DNA of 41,698 nt, taken from NCBI GenBank assembly GCA_030539285.1, contig JAUNSH010000022.1, forward strand, positions 1 to 41,698, in the 5' to 3' direction. The stretch's first letter is position 1. Each line of letters starts with the position of its first letter. The position numbers and the translations under genes are program-made. Source of the DNA: Eubacteriales bacterium. Lineage in GTDB: Bacteria; Bacillota; Clostridia; Oscillospirales; Oscillospiraceae. The notes under the pieces were generated by a model. It did no database searches and was not told the origin of the DNA. It saw only the letters and a program-made list of their open reading frames with translations. Of this stretch, positions 15,534-24,935 are shown one piece after another.

Positions 15534-15591
15534 AATTCGCCCGTTTACCTACCATTTGCAGGGTTTCAACCACTGATTTGCATTATACAGA

Positions 15592-15630
15592 CACAAAAAG
15601 AAACGGCGGTTCATTGGAACCGCCGTTTTC
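15592..15630. terminator. Bidirectional terminator, mainly for the LRR gene
   Basis: The stem AAACGGCGGTTC (15601-15612) / GAACCGCCGTTT (15617-15628) has loop ATTG. On the minus strand it is followed by CTTTTTGTG, just after the LRR gene stop. On the plus strand it ends in TTTTC. Confidence 0.85.
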
Positions 15631-15638
15631 GCGTATTC

Positions 15639-17360
15639 TTAAGCTGCCGTGGGGTCGTAATTGACGATGATGTCCCGGCTTCTCAGCGCGGACACATCGG
15701 GGATCACGTTGCCGAACACGTTGACCTGCACCAGACAGTAGCAGTCCTGCAGGGCATCGATGTTGGTGAGCAGGTTATAGTCCATGTAGACATGGGTCAG
15801 ATTCTGCATATTCTTCAGCGTGTCGATGCTGGTAAGAGCATTGTAGGAGCCGTCGATGGTGGTCAGGGCGCAGCCATCGGGCCAGTCGGGCAGCTCCGCG
15901 ATCTGGTTGCCGGAGAAGTCAAAGCTTAGCAGCTTGGTAAGATTTTTCAGCATGGTGATGTCCGAAATACTGTTGCTGGCGATCCCCAGGTTTTGCAGCT
16001 CGGTCAGGCCGGCAAGCTGGGACACATCGGTGATATTGTTGTTGTTCACGGAAAGATCCGTCAGCGATACCAGCTTGTCTACACTCTGAAGCGAGGAGAT
16101 CTGGTTGTTGTCGGCATTCAGCCATGTGAGCTTCGTGCAGCTGCTCAGAGGTGCCAGAGAGGTCACCGCGTTGAAGCCGATGTTCAGCTTCACCAATTTG
16201 TCCAGCCCGTTGAGCTTAGAAAGATCGGTAACAGCGTTGTGCTGCAAGTCCAGCTCCGCCAAAGCGGGCATGGTGGCCAGCACGTCCAGATTCCGCAGGG
16301 TATTGTCGTGCAGGTCGAGATAGGTCAGATTCACCGCGTTTTCCAGACCCGCGATGGTACTCAGGGAGCACTCTGCCAGGGTCAGGCTGGACAGGGAGGG
16401 CATGGTTACCAGAACGCTCAGCTCATCCACCGGGAAGGTGCAGCCGGTCAGATCCAGCACCACCAGCTTGGACAGGGAAGACAGGCTTTCCAGCGTGGGG
16501 ATATTCTGCTCCCGGATGGTCAGGGTGGTCAGGTTGGGCAGGTATTGCAGGTCGGAGAAATCCTCCACGCCCTCCGGCGCGGTGAACTCCGTAATGCCCC
16601 ACAGGGCGTCGGTGTACACGGTGCTGGTGCTACTGACGTGGATCAGCTCCCGCATGGCAGCTTCCATGGCGGCATCGGTAAACTCCACCCTTTCGATGAC
16701 GCCGGTGACGGTGTAGTCGAGAGTCGTCACCTGGCTGACCAGTCCGTCCTTGTTCACCGCAATGGCGCAGACCTTGGTCTCGCCGGCGGGAAGGGAGATC
16801 CCATCCTCATACACCTGACCTTCCACAGAAGGGTAGAAGCCGTCGGTGGTGTAGTACACGGTGTCGGCGTCAGAGATCAGATGTACGTCGATATACTGGC
16901 TGAAAAAGCCTGGCTCCTGATCGGCTTCAGGAGCGGCAGGCCGCAGAGCCGCAATTTCCTGAGCAATGGTGGGGTCGGAGATATTACCCAGCAGCTGCAC
17001 CGCGTCCAGCAGCTTATCCTGCTCCACGTAAACCTTGCTCAGGGCGGTGTACAGTTCCACCGTGGGCTGGTCGTGGATGGAGGTGGTGAGGGTCAGCTCT
17101 GCCTTGGTGTAGTTACCAACCTTTTTGTACTGGTTCGCCAGCTCGATGGCCACGTTTTCGTCGTGACCGGAGAAATTGTAGGCGGCGTCATAGAACCAGG
17201 AGGCCAGCCGGGAATTGCCATGGAGGGACTGGAACCGGGCCTGGCCCAGCAGAGTATCCCGGGTAAAAGCCCGGTCATAAATGAACAGGTACCAGAAAAT
17301 GCTGGCCAGGATCAGCAGGCCCAGCATCAGCGATACCAGAAATCTGGTGGCTTTCTTCAT
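15639..17360 (-). CDS. Membrane-anchored leucine-rich-repeat protein
   Basis: This is a 573-residue protein. Residues about 5-27 form one transmembrane segment (LVSLMLGLLILASIFWYLF) without a lipobox, so it is probably anchored with the rest outside. About 33-135 look like TPR-type helical repeats (YNFSGHDENVAIELANQYKK). About 155-225 resemble the chitobiase/beta-hexosaminidase C-terminal domain (VYYTTDGFYPS...AGETKVCAIAVN). From about 270 to the end there are roughly a dozen leucine-rich repeats of 21-22 residues in the internalin/SDS22 pattern (LTYLDLHDNTLRNLDVLATM). Such repeats usually bind proteins. The start ATG at 17360 is chosen because the signal segment begins there and GGAG lies just upstream. 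The function is unknown; a role at the cell surface is inferred. Confidence 0.8.
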   Translation of the reverse strand: MKKATRFLVSLMLGLLILASIFWYLFIYDRAFTRDTLLGQARFQSLHGNSRLASWFYDAAYNFSGHDENVAIELANQYKKVGNYTKAELTLTTSIHDQPTVELYTALSKVYVEQDKLLDAVQLLGNISDPTIAQEIAALRPAAPEADQEPGFFSQYIDVHLISDADTVYYTTDGFYPSVEGQVYEDGISLPAGETKVCAIAVNKDGLVSQVTTLDYTVTGVIERVEFTDAAMEAAMRELIHVSSTSTVYTDALWGITEFTAPEGVEDFSDLQYLPNLTTLTIREQNIPTLESLSSLSKLVVLDLTGCTFPVDELSVLVTMPSLSSLTLAECSLSTIAGLENAVNLTYLDLHDNTLRNLDVLATMPALAELDLQHNAVTDLSKLNGLDKLVKLNIGFNAVTSLAPLSSCTKLTWLNADNNQISSLQSVDKLVSLTDLSVNNNNITDVSQLAGLTELQNLGIASNSISDITMLKNLTKLLSFDFSGNQIAELPDWPDGCALTTIDGSYNALTSIDTLKNMQNLTHVYMDYNLLTNIDALQDCYCLVQVNVFGNVIPDVSALRSRDIIVNYDPTAA

Positions 17361-17393
17361 AAAAATTGCTCCATTTCGAGAGAATCTCCAGCA

Positions 17394-17422
17394 ATTATAC
17401 ATTATGTGGTGAATAAAGTCAA
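17394..17422 (-). promoter_or_regulatory. Promoter of the LRR gene
   Basis: On the minus strand TTGACT (17422-17417), a 17-base spacer and TATAAT (17399-17394) lie 33 bases upstream of the ATG at 17360. Confidence 0.8.
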
Positions 17423-17492
17423 GTATTCCGAAAAACGTTACAATTTCCTAACATTTTTTCGGTTATGTAAACTGCCGCAATGCAGAATTGAA

Positions 17493-17596
17493 AGTTGAAA
17501 GTGGAAAGTTGAAAATGATGGTATCCCTTCGGGATGATTTCAATATGCTCCGCAGGAACTTCTTAACTTTCAACTTTCCATTTTCCACTTTCAACT
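17493..17596. repeat. Palindromic repeat with AGTTGAAAGTGGAAA ends
   Basis: The left arm AGTTGAAAGTGGAAAGTTGAA and the right arm ending TTTTCCACTTTCAACT are inverted repeats of about 30 bases. The centre holds a small hairpin ATCCC-TTC-GGGAT followed by ATTTCA. That design recalls the hairpin-plus-ATTTCA units of the elements at 4975 and 19996, so it may be a distant relative. Confidence 0.6.
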
Positions 17597-17626
17597 AAAA
17601 AGCGGTGCGTCAGTTTGACGCACCGC
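17597..17626 (-). terminator. Terminator of tex
   Basis: The stem GCGGTGCGTCA (17602-17612) / TGACGCACCGC (17616-17626) is followed on the minus strand by TTTTTAG. It begins just beyond the tex stop codon. Confidence 0.85.
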
Positions 17627-17632
17627 CGTAAA

Positions 17633-19774
<2,142 letters not shown>

Positions 19775-19844
19775 TCAAAAGCTCCTTATCTCAAAGTCTC
19801 GCCCAACAGCATATCACATTCTTCGGAAAAAGGGAAGAAAAAAC

Positions 19845-19873
19845 TTGACAATCGGTGATGCCGACGCTATAAT
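19845..19873 (+). promoter_or_regulatory. Promoter of tRNA-Ala
   Basis: A perfect consensus TTGACA (19845-19850), 17-base spacer, TATAAT (19868-19873), 14 bases upstream of the tRNA. Confidence 0.88.
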
Positions 19874-19887
19874 ACTCAGGTAGTCAC

Positions 19888-19963
19888 GGGCCCGTAGCGC
19901 AGCTGGGAGCGCATTACATTCGCATTGTAGGGGTCGGGAGTTCGAATCTCCTCGGGTCCACCA
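19888..19963 (+). tRNA. tRNA-Ala (anticodon CGC)
   Basis: The acceptor GGGCCCG (19888-19894) pairs with CGGGTCC (19953-19959), followed by ACCA with encoded CCA. The third pair is G3-U70, the classic alanine identity element. The D arm is GCGC/GCGC. The anticodon arm TTACA-TTCGCAT-TGTAG gives anticodon CGC, reading GCG. The T-arm is GGGAG-TTCGAAT-CTCCT. Total length 76. Confidence 0.93.
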
Positions 19964-19964
19964 G

Positions 19965-19992
19965 AAAAAAGCACGCTTCGGCGTGCTTTTTT
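19965..19992 (+). terminator. Terminator of tRNA-Ala
   Basis: The stem AAAAAAGCACGC-TTCG-GCGTGCTTTTTT is a canonical hairpin directly after the CCA end. Confidence 0.92.
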
Positions 19993-19995
19993 CAA

Positions 19996-20172
19996 CGAAA
20001 TAAATCCCTTTTGGGATTTGTGAAATGCCCTCCGGGCGTGAAATATGGCTTGCGCCATGTGAAATGCGCTGCGGCGCGTGAGGGGATTTATTTCATTTCA
20101 CTTGACGCGCAAGCGTCAAATTTCAAAATTCCTAGGGAATTATTTCACATCCGAAGGATATTTCACTTCACA
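19996..20172. repeat. Hairpin-array (cruciform) repeat, copy B
   Basis: The plan is the same as copy A at 4975-5156. Left half: hairpins AAATCCC-TTTT-GGGATTT, GCCC-TCC-GGGC (20027-20037), ATGGC-TTGC-GCCAT (20045-20058) and GCGC-TGCG-GCGC, each followed by TGAAAT-type spacers. It is closed by a 12-base stem GAAATAAATCCC (19997-20008) with GGGATTTATTTC (20083-20094). Right half: TTGACGC-GCAA-GCGTCAA, AATTCC-TAG-GGAATT (20127-20141) and ATCC-GAA-GGAT (20149-20159), separated by ATTTCA. Several stems differ from copy A on both strands yet still pair. It lies directly behind the tRNA-Ala terminator. Confidence 0.8.
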
Positions 20173-20195
20173 ATCCGTCTTTCTTACGGTATACT
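20167..20195 (+). promoter_or_regulatory. Promoter of the four-helix-bundle gene
   Basis: TTCACA (20167-20172), a 17-base spacer and TATACT (20190-20195) lie 24 bases upstream of the ATG at 20220. The -35 box is the last bases of the hairpin-array repeat. Confidence 0.55.
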
Positions 20196-20219
20196 CGACG
20201 TAAGAGAGGCGGTGTTTTT

Positions 20220-20567
20220 ATGTCTGAATCGAAACTTCGTGACCTTTCCACTGACTTTGCAGTCAGAATCATCAAGCTGACCGAAACCATCAAAGGGCAT
20301 TATTCCCTTGTGAATCAGTTGGAGCGCAGCGCAACATCCATTGGCGCAAATGTCCGTGAAGCGAATTATGCCCATGGAAAGCCTGATTTCATTGCAAAAC
20401 TGCAAATCGCTTTGAAGGAATGCTATGAGACAGAATATTGGCTGGAATTGTTTGTGAAAGCGGATATTCTGAGCAGGGAAGCTGCGGCGGAAGCGTATAC
20501 CCAATGCGGAACCATGCGACGCATCCTGATTGCTTCCATCAATACCGCTAAAAGAAATGAACAATAG
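20220..20567 (+). CDS. Four-helix-bundle protein (S23/IVP family)
   Basis: This 115-residue, almost wholly helical protein is of the TIGR02436/S23 family, first named from ORFs inside intervening sequences of 23S rRNA genes; the biochemical function is unknown. Characteristic blocks are LVNQLERSATSIGANVREAN and ALKECYETEYWLELF. The gene stands alone, with AGGCGGTG as ribosome site and a candidate promoter whose -35 comes from the repeat upstream. It is not inside an rRNA gene here. Stand-alone copies are common in Clostridia and Bacteroidetes, often as variable accessory genes. Confidence 0.85.
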   Translation: MSESKLRDLSTDFAVRIIKLTETIKGHYSLVNQLERSATSIGANVREANYAHGKPDFIAKLQIALKECYETEYWLELFVKADILSREAAAEAYTQCGTMRRILIASINTAKRNEQ

Positions 20568-20612
20568 CGCATACCACTCCAATTTTGGAATACACTGTTC
20601 CGAGGTGGTCAT

Positions 20613-20885
20613 ATGGGCTACAGAATTGAGTACCAGACGGTATCAACGGCAAAAAAACCAGGAAAACGACATCATCCATTGCTGATTTTCTCCCTGTGCC
20701 TGCTGGCTGTGCTCCTTCTCAACACCGTCCTTAAGGATCAGCGGACCTTCCTGTTAAAAATCCTGTTTCCCGGAGATGCTGCCGTCACAATGACGTCTCT
20801 TGACAATATGCTTGCCCAGCTAGAAGCCGGAATGCCCTTCACCGACGCTTTGCAGACCTTCTGCCGGCAGGTGATCACCGGATGA
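20613..20885 (+). CDS. Small single-pass membrane protein upstream of an M50 protease
   Basis: This 90-residue protein was not recognised as a family. Residues 1-22 are basic (KKPGKRHH), 23-38 form one hydrophobic helix (LLIFSLCLLAVLLLNTVL), and the rest (about 50 residues) is mildly acidic, ending VITG. The topology is probably cytoplasmic N-terminus, outside C-terminus. The start ATG at 20613 follows CGAGGTGG. Its stop overlaps the next gene by four bases (ATGA), so the two are translationally coupled. By position it could be a regulator or partner of the M50 protease, as SpoIVFA is for SpoIVFB, but it lacks SpoIVFA's peptidase-like domain. Confidence 0.6.
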   Translation: MGYRIEYQTVSTAKKPGKRHHPLLIFSLCLLAVLLLNTVLKDQRTFLLKILFPGDAAVTMTSLDNMLAQLEAGMPFTDALQTFCRQVITG

Positions 20886-21451
20886 TCCGTGTCCAGCCTT
20901 CCGCCTATCTGATGGCTGCCGCGCTGGTGCTCCTGCTTCCGCTGGACTGGCTGCTGGCCGCGATTATGGCCGCTGTCTTTCACGAAGCGGGCCATCTCAT
21001 AGCGATTCACGCCGCCGGAGGCCGGGTCAGTTCTGTCTCCATTGACTTCCTCGGCGCACGGATCCATACAGGACCGCTGGAAAACCGGGCAGAGTTTTTC
21101 TGCGCCGCAGCCGGCCCGACGGCAAGTCTTTTGCTGCTGTCTCTGTGCCGCTGGTTTCCGCAGCTTGCTCTTTGCGGCTTGGTGCAGGGGATGTTCAATC
21201 TGATTCCGGTGCATCCTATGGACGGCGGCAGAATGCTGTATTGTATGCTGCGGCGGCTGTGTCCCCGGCAGGCTGACCGGGTACTTCACAGAATTGAGTG
21301 GGTGATACTCTTCGGTATTCTTTCCCTGTCGCTGACGCTGGCGGTCCGCCGGAGGGACACCGTATTTCCTGTACTGATGTGCATACCGGTTCTTTCCAGA
21401 CTGCTGCTTTCAAAAATACCTTGCAAATCGGGCCGATTCGCTGTACAATGA
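20882..21451 (+). CDS. M50 family site-2-type intramembrane metalloprotease (SpoIVFB-like)
   Basis: This 189-residue polytopic zinc protease has its metal motif HEAGH at residues 34-38 inside a hydrophobic helix, and the second motif NLIPVHPMDGGR with Asp114 as third zinc ligand. Such proteases cut membrane-bound substrates; SpoIVFB activates sigma-K in sporulation. The presence of spoIIID in the window fits that idea but does not prove it. There is no CBS or PDZ domain. The start overlaps the preceding 90-residue membrane protein by four bases. A promoter for the next operon lies inside its last codons. Confidence 0.78.
   Translation: MIRVQPSAYLMAAALVLLLPLDWLLAAIMAAVFHEAGHLIAIHAAGGRVSSVSIDFLGARIHTGPLENRAEFFCAAAGPTASLLLLSLCRWFPQLALCGLVQGMFNLIPVHPMDGGRMLYCMLRRLCPRQADRVLHRIEWVILFGILSLSLTLAVRRRDTVFPVLMCIPVLSRLLLSKIPCKSGRFAVQ
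21421..21449 (+). promoter_or_regulatory. Promoter of the radical-SAM operon
   Basis: TTGCAA (21421-21426), a 17-base spacer and TACAAT (21444-21449) lie within the 3' end of the M50 gene, 30 bases before the ATG at 21479. Confidence 0.65.
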
Positions 21452-21478
21452 GCCTACCATATACAAAGAGGTAATGCT

Positions 21479-23314
21479 ATGACCGAATTGAAACAGCGGA
21501 TTTTAACGGCTGTGCAGAAGCCGGCTCGCTACACCGGCGGCGAATGGGGAGAGGTAAAGAAAAACCTGTCCGATGTCCGCGTCCGGGTGGCGTTCTGCTT
21601 TCCGGATACCTATGAGATCGGCATGTCCAATCTGGGAATGCGCATCCTGTACGGTGTGATGAATCAGATGGACGGAATTTGGTGTGAACGGGTCTTTGCC
21701 CCCTGGGGGGATATGGAAGCGGAAATGCGCAGACACAGCCTGCCCCTGTGGGCGCTGGAAAGCCAGGACAGCGTCCGGGATTTTGACATGATTGCCTTTA
21801 CCATCGGCTATGAGATGGCCTATTCCAATATTCTCAATATGCTGGACTTAGCCGGTGTCCCTCTCCACGCCAAAGACCGCAAAGGATTAAAGAACATCGT
21901 CTTTGCGGGCGGTGTCTGCGCCTTCAACCCGGAGCCGCTGGCAGAGTTTATCGACTTCTTTTCCTTGGGAGAAGGGGAGGACAGCACCGTGGAGATCGTG
22001 TCCCTGTACGACCGGGCTAAAGCAGAGGGCTGGGATAAGGAGACCTTCCTAAAAGAAGTGTCAAAGATTCCCGGCGTGTACGTTCCCAGCTTTTACCGCC
22101 ATGAATACAACGAGGATGGTACGCTGAAAGCCATTGTCCCGCAGAATGGTGCGCCGGAGACCGTCACAAAGCGTATCGTTGAGGATTTGGATAACGCTTA
22201 TTTCCCCACAGAAATGATCGTTCCTTCCACGGAGATCGTCCACGACCGGGCCAATCTGGAAGCCTTCCGGGGCTGCATCCGGGGCTGCCGGTTCTGCCAG
22301 GCGGGCTTTTCCTGCCGTCCCGTCCGCAAAAAAAGCCCGGAGGTGCTCTACCGTCAGGCGGTGGAAACCCTGGAGCACTCCGGCAACAATGAGATCACAG
22401 TATCCAGCCTTTCCACCTCGGACTATCGGGGCCTGAAAGAGCTGACGGACGAGCTGATCCCATACTGCGCGGAAAACAAGGTGAATCTGTCCGTCCCGTC
22501 TCTGCGGGCCGATAATTTCTCCCGGGAGCTGATGGAAAAGCTGCAAACCGTCCGCAAAAGCGGCCTGACCTTCGCCCCGGAGGCAGGTACCCAGCGTCTG
22601 CGGGACGTGATCAACAAGAATCTGACGGAGGAGGAGATCCTCAACACCTGCTCCCAGGCTTTCTCCGGCGGCTGGAACAACGTCAAGCTCTACTTTATGC
22701 TGGGTCTGCCCACCGAGACTGACGAGGACGTTCTGGGCATCGCGGAGCTGGTCTATAAGGTCATTCAGGCCTGGAAGGAAAACGCGGTAAACAAAAAGCG
22801 GGGCCTTCGTGTCCACGTGGCCACGGCCTATTTCGTGCCCAAGCCCCATACGCCCTTCCAGTGGGAGAAGCAGATCACGCCTCAGGAATATCTGCGCCGC
22901 TGTAAGCTGTTAAAATCCCATTTCTATTCCAAATCCATCGTCTACGACTATCACAGCCCGGACCTGAGCAGATTGGAAGCGGTATTCGCCCGGGGCGACC
23001 GGCGGCTGGGACCTGTCATTGAAACGGCTGTGAAGAACGGCGCAAGACTGGACGGCTGGGATGAATACTTCAACTACGCCAAGTGGTACGACGCCTTCCG
23101 CCAATGCAGAATTGAGGAGGATTTCTATACCACCCGTGGCTATGGTGAGGATGAGATCCTGCCTTGGGATACCATCGATGTTGGCGTGACCAAGCGCTTC
23201 CTGAAACGGGAACGCCATCGGGCCTACGAAGGACAGGTGACTCCTGACTGCCGCCACGGCTGTGCCGGGTGCGGTGCCAACTGTTTGCTCAAGGAGGTGG
23301 CCTGCGATGCCTAG
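21479..23314 (+). CDS. TIGR03960-family B12-binding-like radical SAM protein
   Basis: This 611-residue protein has a cobalamin-binding-like N-terminal fold (about residues 35-185) and a radical SAM domain whose cluster motif C-x3-C-x2-C is at Cys266, Cys270 and Cys273 (GCIRGCRFCQAGF). A Cys-rich C-terminus CRHGCAGCGANCL may bind a second cluster. The family is widespread in Clostridia; its chemistry is not established. It is almost always paired with a DUF2344/TIGR03936 protein, and that gene overlaps it here by eight bases. It is the first gene of a five-base-spaced operon with a promoter at 21421-21449. Confidence 0.88.
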   Translation: MTELKQRILTAVQKPARYTGGEWGEVKKNLSDVRVRVAFCFPDTYEIGMSNLGMRILYGVMNQMDGIWCERVFAPWGDMEAEMRRHSLPLWALESQDSVRDFDMIAFTIGYEMAYSNILNMLDLAGVPLHAKDRKGLKNIVFAGGVCAFNPEPLAEFIDFFSLGEGEDSTVEIVSLYDRAKAEGWDKETFLKEVSKIPGVYVPSFYRHEYNEDGTLKAIVPQNGAPETVTKRIVEDLDNAYFPTEMIVPSTEIVHDRANLEAFRGCIRGCRFCQAGFSCRPVRKKSPEVLYRQAVETLEHSGNNEITVSSLSTSDYRGLKELTDELIPYCAENKVNLSVPSLRADNFSRELMEKLQTVRKSGLTFAPEAGTQRLRDVINKNLTEEEILNTCSQAFSGGWNNVKLYFMLGLPTETDEDVLGIAELVYKVIQAWKENAVNKKRGLRVHVATAYFVPKPHTPFQWEKQITPQEYLRRCKLLKSHFYSKSIVYDYHSPDLSRLEAVFARGDRRLGPVIETAVKNGARLDGWDEYFNYAKWYDAFRQCRIEEDFYTTRGYGEDEILPWDTIDVGVTKRFLKRERHRAYEGQVTPDCRHGCAGCGANCLLKEVACDA

Positions 23315-23963
23315 AGCGCTGTTTGAAAAGACGGGAAATGCCCGCTATATTTCTCATCTTGATCTGATGCGGGTGTTTCAGCGGGCTTTTAAGCGGTCTA
23401 GCCTGCCCCTGACCCACACCCAGGGCTTCAATCCCAGACCATCGGTGTCCATCGCCCTGCCCCTGAGCCTTGGCGTGGAGAGCAAATGCGAGCTGCTGGA
23501 CTTTGAACTGGAAAGCCCCCACGCCTGTGAGGAAATCCGGGAAAAGCTGAACGCCGCGCTGATCGACGGTGTTTCTATCCGGGAAGTCTACGAGCAGGGG
23601 CAGAAGATCAAAAATCTTGCCCTGCTGCAAAGCCGCCTGGTTCTGGAATACGACAATCCGCTGCCGGACGATGCCGTGGCGCGGATCCAAAGCCTGTTTT
23701 CCCGGCCGGAACTGGTCGTGGAAAAAAAGGGAAAAAACGGCGTGACCCATCAGGATATCATTCCCATGCTCCGCAGGCTGACAGTAAACAGACTGGGGAA
23801 CAGGGAAGTGGAGATCACTGCCCTGCACAGCTGCCAGAATCCGTCCCTGAATCCCATGCAGCTGAGCGCTGCCATCACAAAGTATCTGCCGGAGCTGGCG
23901 CCGGATTATGTTCGCTGCTTCCGGGAGGAAATATTTGACACAAACGAAACGATTTTCAGATAA
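23307..23963 (+). CDS. DUF2344 / TIGR03936 radical-SAM-linked protein
   Basis: This 218-residue protein begins MPRALFEKTGNARYISHLDL and contains the conserved QGFNPRPSVSIALPLSLGVES block. The DUF2344 domain covers most of the length. It is always coupled to TIGR03960-type radical SAM proteins, sometimes fused to them; a structural resemblance to tRNA-modifying folds has been suggested, but no role is known. The ATG at 23307 is chosen because AAGGAGGT ends eight bases upstream; a longer frame begins inside the radical SAM gene without similarity. It overlaps that gene by eight bases. Confidence 0.87.
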   Translation: MPRALFEKTGNARYISHLDLMRVFQRAFKRSSLPLTHTQGFNPRPSVSIALPLSLGVESKCELLDFELESPHACEEIREKLNAALIDGVSIREVYEQGQKIKNLALLQSRLVLEYDNPLPDDAVARIQSLFSRPELVVEKKGKNGVTHQDIIPMLRRLTVNRLGNREVEITALHSCQNPSLNPMQLSAAITKYLPELAPDYVRCFREEIFDTNETIFR

Positions 23964-23975
23964 GGAGATAGGAAA

Positions 23976-24194
23976 ATGGAAGAAATGATCCTGTTGGAGG
24001 ACTGCCCCATCTGCCGCGGCGCGGGCATGATCATGCACGAGGGCGGTTGGAGTGTTCAGGTGGAGTGCTGCGACTGCAGCGCCCATACGATTTACGTGGA
24101 GTACAATAACGAGGAAGAGAAGAAGGAAGCGGAGCGGACGGTGGCCCACCTGTGGAACATCGGCAAGGTGGTCAGCAGCGAACGCGGTGAGTGA
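23976..24194 (+). CDS. Small zinc-ribbon protein (Lar-like)
   Basis: This 72-residue acidic protein has two CxxC pairs, CPIC (residues 10-13) and CCDC (32-35), spaced as in restriction-alleviation Lar and related phage-type zinc ribbons. A C-terminal AHLWNIGKV resembles the Lar family AI..WN. motif. The ribosome site is AAGGAGAT, six bases before the ATG. It lies 12 bases behind the DUF2344 gene in the same operon and one base before the thioesterase gene. Anti-restriction activity is not implied for such chromosomal copies; a structural zinc site is all that can be supported. Confidence 0.7.
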   Translation: MEEMILLEDCPICRGAGMIMHEGGWSVQVECCDCSAHTIYVEYNNEEEKKEAERTVAHLWNIGKVVSSERGE

Positions 24195-24195
24195 T

Positions 24196-24639
24196 ATGAT
24201 TGATTTAGGTGAGCAGGTCCGCCGCCGTATTGAAGAGGTCAACGCAGGCTCCCCAGGCTCCATCGCGGAGATGTTGAATTTTCAGTTTGTGGAGTATGAC
24301 CATGCGCGGGACGAAGTCGTGATGACCTGTGAGACCATGCCCTGGATGCGGAATTCGGCCGGAACGCTCCACGGCGGATTATGCGCTACGATTCTGGATC
24401 AGGCCATGGGCTATGTTGTCTACTGCGTAAAAGCAGGGGATGGTGCCGCGCCGACTGTACAGTTGGAGATACGCTACCATCGTCCCCTGCATCCGGGGGA
24501 ACAGGTGATCGTAAAAGTTCACGTAGTCAGCGTCACCAGAAGTCTGATGAACCTGACCGCCGAAGCATATCAAGCTGCCCGCCCGGAAAAGATCTGCGTG
24601 TCCGGTTCCGGCATCTATTTCTTTAAGCCCCAGGAATAA
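24196..24639 (+). CDS. PaaI-type hotdog-fold thioesterase
   Basis: This 147-residue acyl-CoA thioesterase is of the hotdog superfamily, PaaI/YbgC-like group. The signature NSAGTLHGGLCATILDQAMG places the active-site HGG motif at about residues 57-60 and the catalytic acidic residue in ILDQA. PTVQLEIRYHRPLHPGEQV is the second conserved strand. The substrate is unknown; PaaI enzymes act on aryl- or medium-chain acyl-CoA. The start at 24196 is one base after the preceding stop; the upstream continuation of this frame is only the shadow of the zinc-ribbon gene. It is the last gene of the radical-SAM operon. Confidence 0.83.
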   Translation: MIDLGEQVRRRIEEVNAGSPGSIAEMLNFQFVEYDHARDEVVMTCETMPWMRNSAGTLHGGLCATILDQAMGYVVYCVKAGDGAAPTVQLEIRYHRPLHPGEQVIVKVHVVSVTRSLMNLTAEAYQAARPEKICVSGSGIYFFKPQE

Positions 24640-24731
24640 GTGGTAAATAGTGGCGTTTTCCACAGAAAAGTGGGAGGTTTTCTCACTTTTCGGTGGAAAA
24701 TAAAAAATTTGAAAAAAAGTAAAAATAATGC

Positions 24732-24760
24732 TTGCATTTTCCGAAGTTCTGTGGTATCAT
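24732..24760 (+). promoter_or_regulatory. Promoter of tRNA-Pro
   Basis: TTGCAT (24732-24737), a 17-base spacer and TATCAT (24755-24760), 34 bases upstream of the tRNA. Confidence 0.7.
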
Positions 24761-24794
24761 ATCGAAGTCGCCAAGAGAGCGGCAAACAAAATAT

Positions 24795-24871
24795 CCGGGT
24801 GTGGCGAAGTTTGGTATCGCGCTTGAATGGGGTTCAAGAGGCCTCGAGTTCGAATCTCGACACTCGGACCA
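24795..24871 (+). tRNA. tRNA-Pro (anticodon GGG)
   Basis: The acceptor CCGGGTG (24795-24801) pairs with CACTCGG (24861-24867) with one G-U pair, followed by ACCA with encoded CCA. The anticodon arm CTTGA-ATGGGGT-TCAAG gives anticodon GGG. The D arm is GCGA..TCGC and the T arm TCGAG-TTCGAAT-CTCGA. Total length 77. Accessory DNA begins shortly after its 3' end. Confidence 0.92.
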
Positions 24872-24874
24872 TAT

Positions 24875-24935
24875 GAAGTGTACACTATAGATGTCAACTA
24901 AGAAAAGTTGAGTTTATAGTGTACATTTCGTTTTA
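24875..24935 (+). terminator. Long hairpin after tRNA-Pro
   Basis: Arms GAAGTGTACACTATA (24875-24889) and TATAGTGTACATTTC (24915-24929) pair over 15 bases with one wobble. Inner TCAACT/AGTTGA also pair, and GTTTTAT follows. It is AT-rich for a tRNA terminator and might instead belong to the edge of inserted DNA. Confidence 0.6.

Noticed and set aside
15993-17498. Plus-strand frame of about 500 codons antisense to the LRR gene
   Set aside because: Same cause: a GC-rich repetitive coding strand leaves an open mirror frame. The minus strand has signal segment, repeats, promoter and terminator.
19876-20058. Apparent protein with EEIRTPDPYNANVMRSQLRYG on the minus strand
   Set aside because: It is the translated complement of tRNA-Ala, a frequent database artefact.
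24871-24935. tRNA-Pro 3' end as attachment site of the integrative element
   Set aside because: No direct repeat of the tRNA 3' end was found near the recombinase break, and large serine recombinases seldom use tRNA genes; the left end of the element remains undefined.
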